NCBI GenBank assembly: GCA_030272155.1
Contig: CP126202.1
Span: 1,922,001-1,986,000, forward strand
DNA: 64,000 bases
From: Tetradesmus obliquus
Taxonomy: Eukaryota > Chlorophyta > Chlorophyceae > Sphaeropleales > Scenedesmaceae
Direction of reading: 5' to 3'
Numbering within the stretch: the first letter of the stretch is position 1; each line of letters starts with the position of its first letter. A model generated the notes under the pieces. It had not been told where the DNA came from, ran no database searches, and saw nothing but the letters and a program-made list of their open reading frames with translations. This document shows positions 10,479 through 20,300 of this stretch, piece by piece. The position numbers and the translations under genes are program-made.

Positions 10479-11267
10479 GCACCTTCTGGCGGCTTGTCCC
10501 AATGGCTGCCTCCATCAGTGACCACAAACTCCACTGCAGGCACCTTGCTGCTGCTGCTGCTGCCGTTGAGGTTGATGGTGGCACTGAGCCACTTGCCAGG
10601 CGCAGACGTCACCTGCAGATGCAGCAGCAAGCAGGAGCAGCTAGGGACAATTAGTCCTGTCAGTCTTTGCATCCTCACTTGCAGAGCGTCGCTGCTGCCG
10701 TTGAGGTTGATGGTGGCGCTGAGCCACTTGCCGGGCGCAGATGTCACCTGTGCAGATGCAGATGCAGATGCAGATGCGGCAGCAGGTAAAGGAAGTGAAG
10801 CACGGCGGTGACTGTGTGCCAGTGCATTTCGCTGTATCGGAGTGGTCTGCAACTCCACCACATCGGCAGAGATGGTTGCGCGAAGTCATGAGCAGGCCCA
10901 AGTGCTCCTGCATTGTGCTGCTGCTTGTTCCATACCTTGCCAGCTGATGCTTGCACCACACATTACATAGCTACATTAACTTTATGGCTGCCTTTATGGC
11001 TGCCTACCGGACAACTGTTGCTTGCAGGACAGCAAAGACTTGCAGGACAGCAGCAATGTGAGCCCTGCGTACCATGCTTAGCTCATAGTCCTTCCAGTCT
11101 CCGCCCTGCACAGAGCCATGCACGCGCCCGCTGCCCCAGTTGCTGCGGTAGAACAGTTTGACCTCTTTGCCAGCTGCAGCCTGCACTGCTACTGCTGTTG
11201 CTCTGCTTGCCGGCCTGAGCTGTGCATGCTGCAGTAGAGCACACAGAGCAGGCGAGAGTTCAGGCAT
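7359..11267 (-). CDS. CBM25-like module fused to sucrose-phosphatase-type HAD phosphatase, 403 aa
   Basis: Exons 11267-11073, 10612-10483, 10086-9876, 9297-9093, 8376-8217, 7669-7359 total 1212 nt, exactly 404 codons. Residues about 36-135 match starch-binding family CBM25/53: FYRSNWGSGRVH, GGDWKDYEL, EFVVTDGGSHWDKPP, NYVITTPGTYTLRNG. From about residue 137 it follows sucrose-6-phosphate phosphatase closely: VSDLDGTMVGDD (HAD nucleophile motif), LLVYNTGR, PDVLISAVGTKVY, the HKV segment, AGKLQALEYV (motif III Lys) and CGDSGNDILML (motif IV). Known family reaction: sucrose-6-phosphate to sucrose. Binding to starch is inferred, and the true substrate could be another sugar or glucan phosphate. 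The first 35 residues are Ala/Arg-rich and may be a plastid transit peptide. All five introns hold exon-edge copies. An extra 5' exon near 11876-11808 is possible. Confidence 0.85.
7700..8131 (-). repeat. Phosphatase intron 5: two acceptor-side and two donor-side exon copies
   Basis: 8130-8060 and 8000-7925 repeat the end of exon 5 (RVQANIIVSGTGG) with donor. 7790-7715 and a shorter piece at 7890-7855 repeat the start of exon 6 (GDWRFLELVPIRAGKLQ). Order is exon 5, donor copies, acceptor copies, exon 6, with (CAG)n tracts beside the acceptor copies. Confidence 0.85.
8605..8910 (-). repeat. Two donor-side copies of phosphatase exon 4
   Basis: 8910-8838 and 8665-8605 repeat the end of exon 4 (VGWRVEAVREAAYAALA) and the start of its intron; the original is at 9160-9093. 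Confidence 0.85.
9370..9760 (-). repeat. Phosphatase intron 3: donor-side copy of exon 3 and acceptor-side copy of exon 4
   Basis: 9760-9640 repeats the catalytic DLDGTM end of exon 3 with its donor. 9480-9370 repeats the first about 35 codons of exon 4 (LADKAHCLAHQDVLISAV). The copied catalytic segment lacks the 5' half of its exon, which argues against use as an independent exon. Confidence 0.85.
10170..10230 (-). repeat. Acceptor-side copy of phosphatase exon 3
   Basis: Repeats the acceptor and the codons for YVITTPGTYTLRNGS. The complete exon begins at 10086. Confidence 0.85.
10690..10755 (-). repeat. Acceptor-side copy of phosphatase exon 2
   Basis: Repeats CAG plus TSAPGKWLSATINLNGSS; the complete exon is at 10612-10483. 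A short (GATGCA)n run precedes it at 10753-10778. Confidence 0.85.
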
Positions 11268-12187
11268 ACGTGAGTAGCTTTGGCCTGCGCCTTCTGCAGC
11301 TGACGTATTGAACAGCGTGATACAAGGTCTATACCTTTGAGATTACCTGAACATTAAACTGTCTACTGCCCGTTTTGCAGCCCCAGCACCCTCGTAGGTG
11401 CTGCAACTGCATTTTCTACTGCTGCTGATGACTGATCACGCTAGAACTTGGGTGCCTGCGTAGCCACGTCAGTGTTTGAAGCTTTTTGGATATGCTGTTT
11501 AGTGCCTATGGCAGCAAACGACCACGCCAGACGTAGGATCAACGATCACATAGGCACTTCAGGCACTTCACCAAGGCCTTGGCTCAAATTCGGTGTGCAC
11601 CACAGCAACACACTACATCGCACACGGTGTAAGCTGCGAACGTGACAGGACGCGCAGGAAGGGTTTCGGGTCTGTCGTGAGTTACGCAGATGTAGCTTCT
11701 GAACCCATTCGCGTGTAATGGAATTGCAATGCAACTGTTCACATTAGTACATTGTTTTAGTAAGCACGCGTATGGTCATGCTGAGGGTTACACTCACCAG
11801 CAGTCAACTCAGCTGTGCCACCTCATCACCAAAGATGGTGCTTCCCTCACGCAGCTCCAGCACGTACATCATGCCTGCAACGTCTTTGAATGCTTGGCAT
11901 TATATGCTGTCAACAGTTGCAGCTTAAAAGAATACGATGGCAGCCCGCCCCAGCAGCAGGCGTGGAGTTGAGCTGCTGCAGCAGCAGGCTCCTGGTGAGG
12001 AACACATGCTGGTGGCATGTCATTGTAGTATGCAGCACCTTGAGTGCTCGGCAACCCCATACACACAATATTGTGACCCTGAAGATAGGTTCATCTAACG
12101 ATTCACATATATGCCAAAGCAGGTGTTGCTGTAGACAGGCCCGCAACACGAGGCAAGACTGGCCTGACAGAGCAGCTAAACAGCAAG
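11268..12187. other. Divergent intergenic region
   Basis: Lies between the start of the phosphatase (-) and the start of the 1559-aa gene (+), so it should hold both promoters. 11876-11808 (-) reads MYVLELREGSTIFGDEVAQL between an AG and a GT and may be an upstream exon of the phosphatase or a chance frame. Nothing else is recognisable. Confidence 0.4.
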
Positions 12188-15100
12188 ATGGGGAGCAACA
12201 CAGCGAGCATACATACAGCAGCAGCTCCAGATAAGCAATCAAAACCAGCAGCAGCAACACCAACAGGGTCTCTGTCAATTGCTGGCAGGCCCACAAGCAG
12301 AAGAGGGCCCTTGCAGGAACAGCAGCACCTGCCAGCAGGCAGCACAGCAGCAGCCGCGGCAACAAAGTCAAACTACCAGCAAACCCAGCAACAGCAGCCC
12401 TGGTCAACTGCCTTGCAGGAACAGCCCTCTGCAGTATCTGTCTCACTCTCAGAGCTAGATGGGCTCAGCAGTGGCAGCCTGTCGATTGAAGCATCATCTA
12501 TTAGCATCACTGGAGCAGCCAACCGCAGCAGCACTGCAGTTGCGCACCTGCAGCAGCAGGTGTGGCAGCGCTCTGCAAGCGGCAGCGGCCAGCAGCAGCC
12601 ACATCCTGCAGGCAGCTTGCAGGAAAACACCCGCAGCCAGGCAGCTGCAGTAGCTGCACAAGCTGCGGCAAGTCCAGCAGCAAGGATGCCAGTAGTAGCA
12701 GGAACATCAACAAGCAAAGCTACAGCCTACCATCCTGCGGTGAAGACCACTGCTGCTATTGCAGAGGCCTCAGAGGCGTCTTTGTCAATGTCTCAGCTGT
12801 CGGGCCTATCCAGTAGCTACTTGAGCGTGCAGGGCTCAGGTATTGAAATAGTGTATTCTGAGACAGACGTAACTGCTGGTGCAGCAGGCCCTCAGCAGCA
12901 GCAGCAGCAGCAGCAGCGGCGGCGGCGGCGGCTTGGTGGAGCGCCTGTGCAGCTTCCGGCAAGCGCAGGTTCGGCGAGAACAGCATCTTTGCCACGCAAT
13001 GACCTCACCACAGGGATTATGGCCAGCAGTACCAGCAGCAGCAAGCAGCTGCCGCCAGCTGCCAGCAGGGGCAGTGCTGCAGTGGCGGCAGAGGACTCGC
13101 TGCTGTCAGCAGACATAGAACTCAGCACAAGCGGCAGCAGCATTGCCGTGGGTGCAGGTGCTGCTGCTGACCCTCCTAGGACCCAGGCACAAGCAGCAGC
13201 GGCAGCAGGGCCAGCAGCAGCAGGAGGAGTTCCTGCAAGGAACAGCCGCCGAGCAGCAGCCACCAACTTGCGCTTGTCTAACACGGGCAGTACCGCAGAG
13301 TACGGCAGTGCAGAAATTGACTTTAGCTTATCAGCAGACACAGGTGCTGGCATGCATAAGGCCTGGCAGCCTGCACCTGCTAGCAGACCACAGCCAGTGT
13401 CAACGGCAACAGGAGCAGCAGCAACCAGAACAGAACAGGCTGCAGCACCAGCATCGTTCAGCAGAGACAGTAAACATGCAGCGAGAGTTGTGAGCAGCAC
13501 AGAGCCAAAAGCAGCCGCATCATGCTCAGCTGTGGCAGCACAGCCTGGGGCATTGCTGGCTGATGTTCAAGCTGCTGCTGATGCCACACAGCAGCTGTTT
13601 GCCTCCCTGGCAGTGGTGCCCACACGCCACAGCCCAGGCAGCAGCAGCAGCAGTAGTGATGGTGAGCGCAGCAACAGAGGCAGTGCAAGGAGAGATAGCA
13701 GCAGGAGGTCCAGTGGCAGCAGCAGCGTCAGACGAAGCAGCGGCAGTGGAAGCCTGAGGGGGAACAGCTGCAGCAGCGGAGCAGTGGGTGGAAGCTTGCA
13801 AGGTGCTGTGGCTTCAACCGCTTCCAAGGCAGGGCGTGAACACACATCAGCTGCCTTCAGAGCAGCAGCAGGAACAGCAGGAGCAGCAATGGCTAGCAAC
13901 AATCAAGCAGCCGGGCAGGGGCCAGATGACTTGCTGTCGGAGCTGGAGCAGCTGCATGGTACACTGCAGCTGGTGAGGCAGGGTGGCAGCAGCAGCAGCA
14001 GTGGCGGCGGCAGCGACAGCAGTGGCAGCAGCAGCAAGCGGCGTCATGCAGGCCACAGGAGGCAAAGCAAGCAACGTATGGCAGCAAGCAGCAGTCACAG
14101 TCTTGGCAGCACAAGCGGTGCTGCACTTGGTTGCCAGGCGCATCAAATGTCACTGGAGTCGAGCCGTCCGCAGCGAATGTGGCAGCAGCAGCAGCAGCGA
14201 GAAGGCAAGAATGCAGCTGCAATGTGTAAACGTCCGGCAGCTGCAGTTGCAGCCCCTGCTAGCAGCTCGTGCATTACATCATGTGACATCAATGAGCTGC
14301 TGCGGTACGGAGACAGCACCAATGCTGCTGCTGCCGCTTACGGTCGTGACAGCTGTGGCCAACAAACATCTAGGCCATTTGCAGCAGCAGCAAAATCACA
14401 GCCAAGGAAACGGTCAATAGCACTGCAGGTTGGCAGCAGCAACGAGAAGGCAACGCAAGTGGTGTTTGACCAGCAGCGGCGGCTGTTGTGGGATGGCGGC
14501 TGCGCTGTACCTTCTCTGCAGCAGCAGCAGCAGCAGCAGCAGCAGCGGCAGCAGTGCTACAGGCAGCTTGCTGGCACTAACCCTGCGCTAGTGGCACCTC
14601 AGGCAGCAGCCATGTGGGGAAGCTGTGGCAGCAGCAGAGCAGCAGCAGCAGCAGCTGGCATAAATACTGGCATCACTGGCAGTGGCAGCAGCTGTGAACC
14701 GCGTAGCGCTGTGCCGTGGGGCGGGGTGAGGAGCGCTTTGGGAGGTGCTGTTGCTGGCGGCAGCAGCAGCAGTTGGAGTGTGCTATCAGCCACGCTGCAG
14801 CAGTTGAGGGCAGCAGCTCTGCTGGATCAGCTGGAAGGGCTGCTGAAGGCAGCAGCACAGCAGCCAGTACAGCAGCAGGCACTGCCCGATGCTCAGCAAA
14901 ATGCTGAGCATGTAATGGCAGCGCCAGCAGGGAGGGCTCACCAGCAGCAGCAGCAGCAAGGTGCATTTGAGGTAGCCCCTGCCAGCTGGACACCAACAGC
15001 CACACCAGCTGCTGCAGCTAGTGCTGCACCTGTGCAAGCAGTTGAAGAGGCGGGCTGGTTTAGCCTTCCTCTGCTTGGTGGAAGTGAGCAACCACAAGCA

Positions 15101-15314
15101 GTACAGTCAGCCGCAGGTATGCCATCGATGCAGAAGCAACAGCAGCAGCAGAAGCAGCTGCAAGCTGGAAGTGGCTGGTCGCATGCTGCACCTGCAACAG
15201 CGCTAGTAGCGGCTGATGCAGAACCCAGCTGCTCTGCTGGATGGTCTTGCTTACCTTCAACAACAGGCGGCGCCAATACTGCAGCTGTTCTGCCAGCAGC
15301 ATCAGCACCACGAT

Positions 15315-15349
<35 letters not shown>

Positions 15350-15926
15350 CCGCCAAGTGAAGATGCGGACTGGGTGTGGCTGCCATTGCCAGGCAGCCTT
15401 GCCAGTGCTGTTTCACACGGTACCACACCAGCCGCTGCTGCGTCAGCCACTGCTGCTGCTGATGATGCTGGTGATGTCAGTGGTACGCTGGATACGGGAG
15501 TGGCTGATCAGCAGTCAGAGGGCGGTGTGTGGCTCAGCTTGCCTGTTCCTGATGGTTCAGTGAACAGCGCAGCTAGCCAGCCAAAACAGACCCCACCACC
15601 ACCGCAGCAGCGCCAGCAAGCTGCTGACAGCTGGCAAGCCCTACCAGTTCTCAGCAGTCAACCAGCAGCAGCAGTTGCATCAGCTGCTGCAGATGCCGCC
15701 ACACCTGGTGATGTGTGGCTGCAGCTGCCTGATGTGCAGCTTGGGGTGTTCAGCAATGTCACCTCAACTCAGCAGCCATCAGGCAGTGCAGGCCAGCTTG
15801 CAGCAGGCAATATGCAGCAGCCTGAGCAGTGGCAGCAGCACACGGGGCTTGTGGAGTCGTGCAGTGTGTCATCAGTGCATACAGATGCCAGCGCACTGCT
15901 ACAGCATGGTGATGTGCCGGCCGGCA

Positions 15927-15965
<39 letters not shown>

Positions 15966-16867
15966 CCGACGGTGCCATGGATCACGCACGTCAGAGTGGA
16001 GATGCTGTGGGCACCACAGCCGCTTCTTTGGAAGAGGTGCCTGCTGGAGCTGCCGCTGCCACAGCATCTGCAGCATCAGTGTCAGCAGCAGCAAACACCA
16101 GTGTGGAAGCGCAGATGCTACCATGCGCAATGCATGAGAGGCAGCAGCAGCTACAAGATCCGGCGCAGCAGCCATTATTACAAAAGCAAGTGCCACTGCC
16201 AGCGCAGCAGTACACTGCACAGCCCTCCATCTCCAGCAGCAGCAGCACACTTGCAAGGTACGCAGGCTACCTTGATGAGTCAGCAGCACGGGGCATCACC
16301 CCACCAGGCCTCACTGCAGCAACTGCCAAAGCCCTGAGGGACAGCTTGCTGCAGGCTATGGGTGCCTTGCCTGGCCAGCAGCAGCAGCAGCAGCAGCTGG
16401 GGCTTGGTGGCTGTTATGGAGGCCTGGGCTTGCAGGCCCAGTTGGGTCTCGGGGGCGCTGCTGGGGTGTGTTATGAGGACCTGATCGCAAGCAATGCCCT
16501 GGATGTGTTTGTGGGCAGCAGCCTGAGCCATATCAGGCGCAAGTTTGCAGGCAAGACCAGCAGTGCTGTGTGGGGGCCTGCCAGTGGCTCTAGTTTTGGT
16601 GCAGGACTAGACCAGCATCATCCAATGATGCATATGCCAAGTGGGGCCCAAGGGGCTCTGGATGATGCTGCAGCTGGCAGCAGCAAGCTGGGTCAGCAGC
16701 AGCACCACCAGCGCCAGCAGCAGCAGCATGGGGTTGGTCACAGCAGCATGCAGTGCTCTAGCGTTCGATCAGGTGGCGGCTTCCAGTACACCACACTTGA
16801 GGATACGCTGGCATTCATAAGGAGGCATAGGGCTGCTAGTGCTACTACTTCCAGAGCGGCACACTGA
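12188..16867 (+). CDS. Unrecognised 1559-aa Gln/Ala/Ser-rich protein, single exon
   Basis: One uninterrupted frame of 4680 nt beginning AAGATGG (good initiation context) and ending TGA at 16867. I recognise no domain. Two related segments near residues 84-108 and 198-222 share a pattern like LSELDGLSSGSLSI / LSQLSGLSSSYLSV. Between about residues 930 and 1180 a short tryptophan motif (W-x-x-LP, e.g. GWFSLPLLG, DWVWLPLPG, VWLQLPDV) recurs about seven times. The last 150 residues are the most complex part: YLDESAARGITPPG, GVCYEDLIASNALDVFVGSS, SHIRRKFAGK and YTTLEDTLAFIRRHRA, likely the folded or conserved end. Most of the rest looks disordered. Unlike its neighbours it has no evident introns. 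It could be a scaffold or regulatory protein; no function is claimed. A TGTAA signal follows at 17019. Confidence 0.65.
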
Positions 16868-17018
16868 GTACAGCCAGTCACTGATTGATCATGATTATCT
16901 AGCCGGTGACCCATGATCACAATGCAGGCCTGGTGTTTGCTGCAGTTGCACTCCCAGGGTTGCTTCAAGTGTTATGCGGGAAGGCTGAGCAAGCGTGTTT
17001 GTATTTACTGTGAGGTGA

Positions 17019-17023
17019 TGTAA
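17019..17023 (+). terminator. TGTAA polyadenylation signal of the 1559-aa gene
   Basis: The green-algal poly(A) signal TGTAA occurs 152 nt after the stop codon at 16867. Confidence 0.55.
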
Positions 17024-17327
17024 CCCTCGCTGTCTGATCTCAGACCGTCTGTTCATGGATGTGCTCATCCCCAAGTTCGCTCATATTGACCACTCTGCGC
17101 GCCATGCATGCACGGACCGATGTAGCCTCCTCTCACTCGAGTGTTGTTACCTTGGTCACTGCAGTGCACCTGCCGTTTCGGGCGCCCGTCAATTGTGATG
17201 CAATTGGCTATAAACAAACACACCATATGGCGTGGGGCATGGGGCATGGCGTGGGGCGTGTACCAGCCAACGCCATGCACCAGCGTTTGGCACAGTACAG
17301 ACACAAAGCATGCTGCGACTATCACCA

Positions 17328-17332
17328 TTACA
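17328..17332 (-). terminator. TGTAA polyadenylation signal of the ankyrin-GT2 gene
   Basis: TTACA on the + strand is TGTAA on the - strand, 54 nt past the stop codon at 17386. The two convergent genes thus end within about 520 bp of each other. Confidence 0.6.
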
Positions 17333-17385
17333 ATTGCTACAGGTCCAGTACAGCCTCTAAAACTTCCAAGCAAGCAAGTACCCCT

Positions 17386-20300
17386 TCACAAAGCCTTGCC
17401 TGTGACCAGCTCTATCACTGTGCCAGCCAGCAGCACACACAGGATCAGGGCGTTCACAATCTGGTACCAGTAGCTGCCAGGCGGCAGCTGCCGTGCCTCA
17501 AAGTTAGGCCGCGCTGCAATTGATGCCTCGAATATGTTTGCAGGCTCTGTTGGCACCAGCATAGCTGTTGACACCGTGCCAGGGCTGCTCTGCCGGGCCG
17601 TGCTGCTGCTCTTGCTGAATGGAATCTTCAGGGGTGCTACTTGAGGGTAGCTGTGGCCTGCTAGGTGGGGTGATGTTCCTGCTGCCGCATTAGTGCTGCT
17701 GTTGGCAGCAAGCCACTCCTGCAGGTTGAATTCATGACCGCATCCACTGGCAGCTGACATTGAGGTGGGCGTCATTGCAGTGCTGTGCTGCTGCCGATAG
17801 CTGCAAGGGCTAGCCAAGCCTGGTGGCAGCTGCCAAGCTGCACTGCTGGAAGCGCCAGCATCAGCATGCCAGCTGTTGCCACTGCTGGATCCTGCCTGGT
17901 ACGATGCTGCTGCTGCTGCTGCTGCTCTTGCACCTGACAGTGCCTGTGACAGCACATCAGCTAAGCATCTGATAGAGCGACTGCCAGCTTGCTGCTGCTG
18001 CGCATCAAACAGCGTCCCCGCCTGCAGCAGTGGAGGCACTGCCTCCTCAACAACCCAGGCATCTGCTGTGCTCAACACGCCTGCTGGAAGTGCATCCAGA
18101 TTGTGCTGCTCTTCTACATCTGCTGCTGCTGCATCAGCAGTCAGCTGCATGAGGCGCAGTGACTTGCTCTCTTCCACAGTAGCAAGCACAGCAAAGTGGC
18201 CCTGAGTCAGATGCTGCTGCTGCTGCTGCTGCGGGGTCCTCCAATGCTGATTGAGGCTGTTGGCTGGGCCACAGTTGATTGGTGTCGCCTGCAGCTCACT
18301 GGCGTCAATGCTGTTGCTGCGCCTCATGCTGAAGGCACGCCGCGGCATGCCACGGCTCTGTGACTGGCTTGCCGCACTGTTTAAGCCAGTGGCCAGCACC
18401 TCACTTGCAGCACACTGCAGCACGGCTTGCTGCCTTGGGCTTGCAGCGATCGGCAAGCAATCGCCAGCTGCTGCTGCTGCTGCAGCAGCATGCTGTGCTG
18501 CCGGACAGCTGCCTCCACTGCCAGCTGCACTACCTGCAAAGCTGCCAGCATCCCATGTGACGCTCTTCTTCACGCCTCGCTTCTTCCTCGGCTGTGTGCT
18601 GCCAGCAGCAGGGTTGCTGCTGCTACTGCTGCTGTTGCCCATACCATCGGTGTTTGCACTGCAGGCAGGCGGTCCAGCTGCTGTGGCAGCCGCCGCCGCT
18701 GCTTGTGCCGGACGCAATGCACCAGGCAGTCCCGCTGTTGCATTCACTCCTGCGACGTGAATGCCTTCTAGTTCCCAGTCTGTGCTAGCACGAGTGTGGC
18801 GCGTAGGGCTTATGCAGCTGCTGCTGCTGCTGAGCCTGCTGGCCCTGCTGGTGCGGGTGCTGCGTGCTGAGTGGGCCAGGGCTGGGCCGAACGGGCAGGG
18901 CCCTAACTCTGCAAAAGGAGGACAGAGGCGCAGCACGTCGCAACAAAGAATGCACGCGGTTGATCATTTGGTGGTTGTTAACAAAACGTCTGCAGCATGG
19001 CCGGGCTACTGCTAATCTGCCTTGCGCACTGCTGCCATTAGGGCTTGTTTTGTGCAAAGCATAAAATGAGGGTACAGCTAGGAGATTGACAGTCACATCA
19101 GCAGCACACGCACCTCCATTCTGGCCAATCACAAGCAGCGGTCCTTGGTGGGCTGAAACTGAAGACGGCAGCGCAAAATGTCTACCGCATGATGGGACGG
19201 CTACTCCCTGTTGACGGTAAGGCGACGTTGGGTTAGTAGCTGCACTGTCGGCTGTCTGGGTCCTGCTAAGTGCTACACCGAAGGGGTGCTGGCAGCTGAG
19301 AGTTGATGCCGCTTCAGCACTGCCATGCCCTGGCCAACTATTATTGAGCTGACAAGACAGCGTGAAACACACGCCGTCCTGTGTCTGCGTCCTGCTCAGC
19401 GCCCTGCTGATGTCAGATTCGCATGTCACGCGGCTGCCACGCCTTGACAGCTCTACACCCAAATAAGCAGGCCTCTCAGGCAGCACCAGGCCAGTCAGCA
19501 GCGCCGACGCTCCGCGCATCAGCTGCATGCGATTTGGCAAGCTGATCTGGCCTTGCTGGTATGCATGTGCTGCTGAAGTCGCATCAGGCAGATGCAAGCC
19601 TGCTGCATCATGCTGGGATGCATGCTGTGCTGCATCGGGCTGATCCCAGCTTGCCGCATGAGGTGCCGCAGCTGCTGCTGCTGTGCTGGCGCTGCAGGTG
19701 TGTTTGGTGGCTGCTGGGTTTTCAGACCTATCTGCTGCCAAACCTGACATCGTGAGCTCCGCTGCTTCTTCACTGGCTGAGGACTCCCCGCGCCAGACGC
19801 CATGAATAACTGCCACACCTGGCGTACTGCAGCTGCTGGGGTAAGGCGGCGGTTCTGCTGTTTCTTTGTTGGCTGGGGACTCCCCCCTCCAGTTCCCGTG
19901 GATCACTGCCACACCTGGCATGCTGCCTGCCGTGCTCGGATGAACAAGAACCGGCAAGTCTGCTGCTGACACCACTTCTTGCTGTTGCTGCTGCTGCTGT
20001 AGAGCTGGTGCAAACCTGCTGATGCTGACGCTTGGGCCCCTGCCATTGACGCTGGTGCTGTCTATGCTGTCAGCACTGAAGATGCCATGTTGCAGGCCGC
20101 CTGCGTGGCTGCTGTTTGGACTGTCACGCAAATGAGGCTGGCTCCAGCTTGTGGCTGTACTGCAGCTGTTTGGCGGCGGTCCATAGTCACAGAACGACCC
20201 CAGTCCGCTTGTGGTGCCTTGACTCACTGCGCTGTTACAGACACTGCTGCGGCCCATGGGTGATGCTGGCAGGTTGAGCCTTGCGGGGGCTTTTGCGGTG

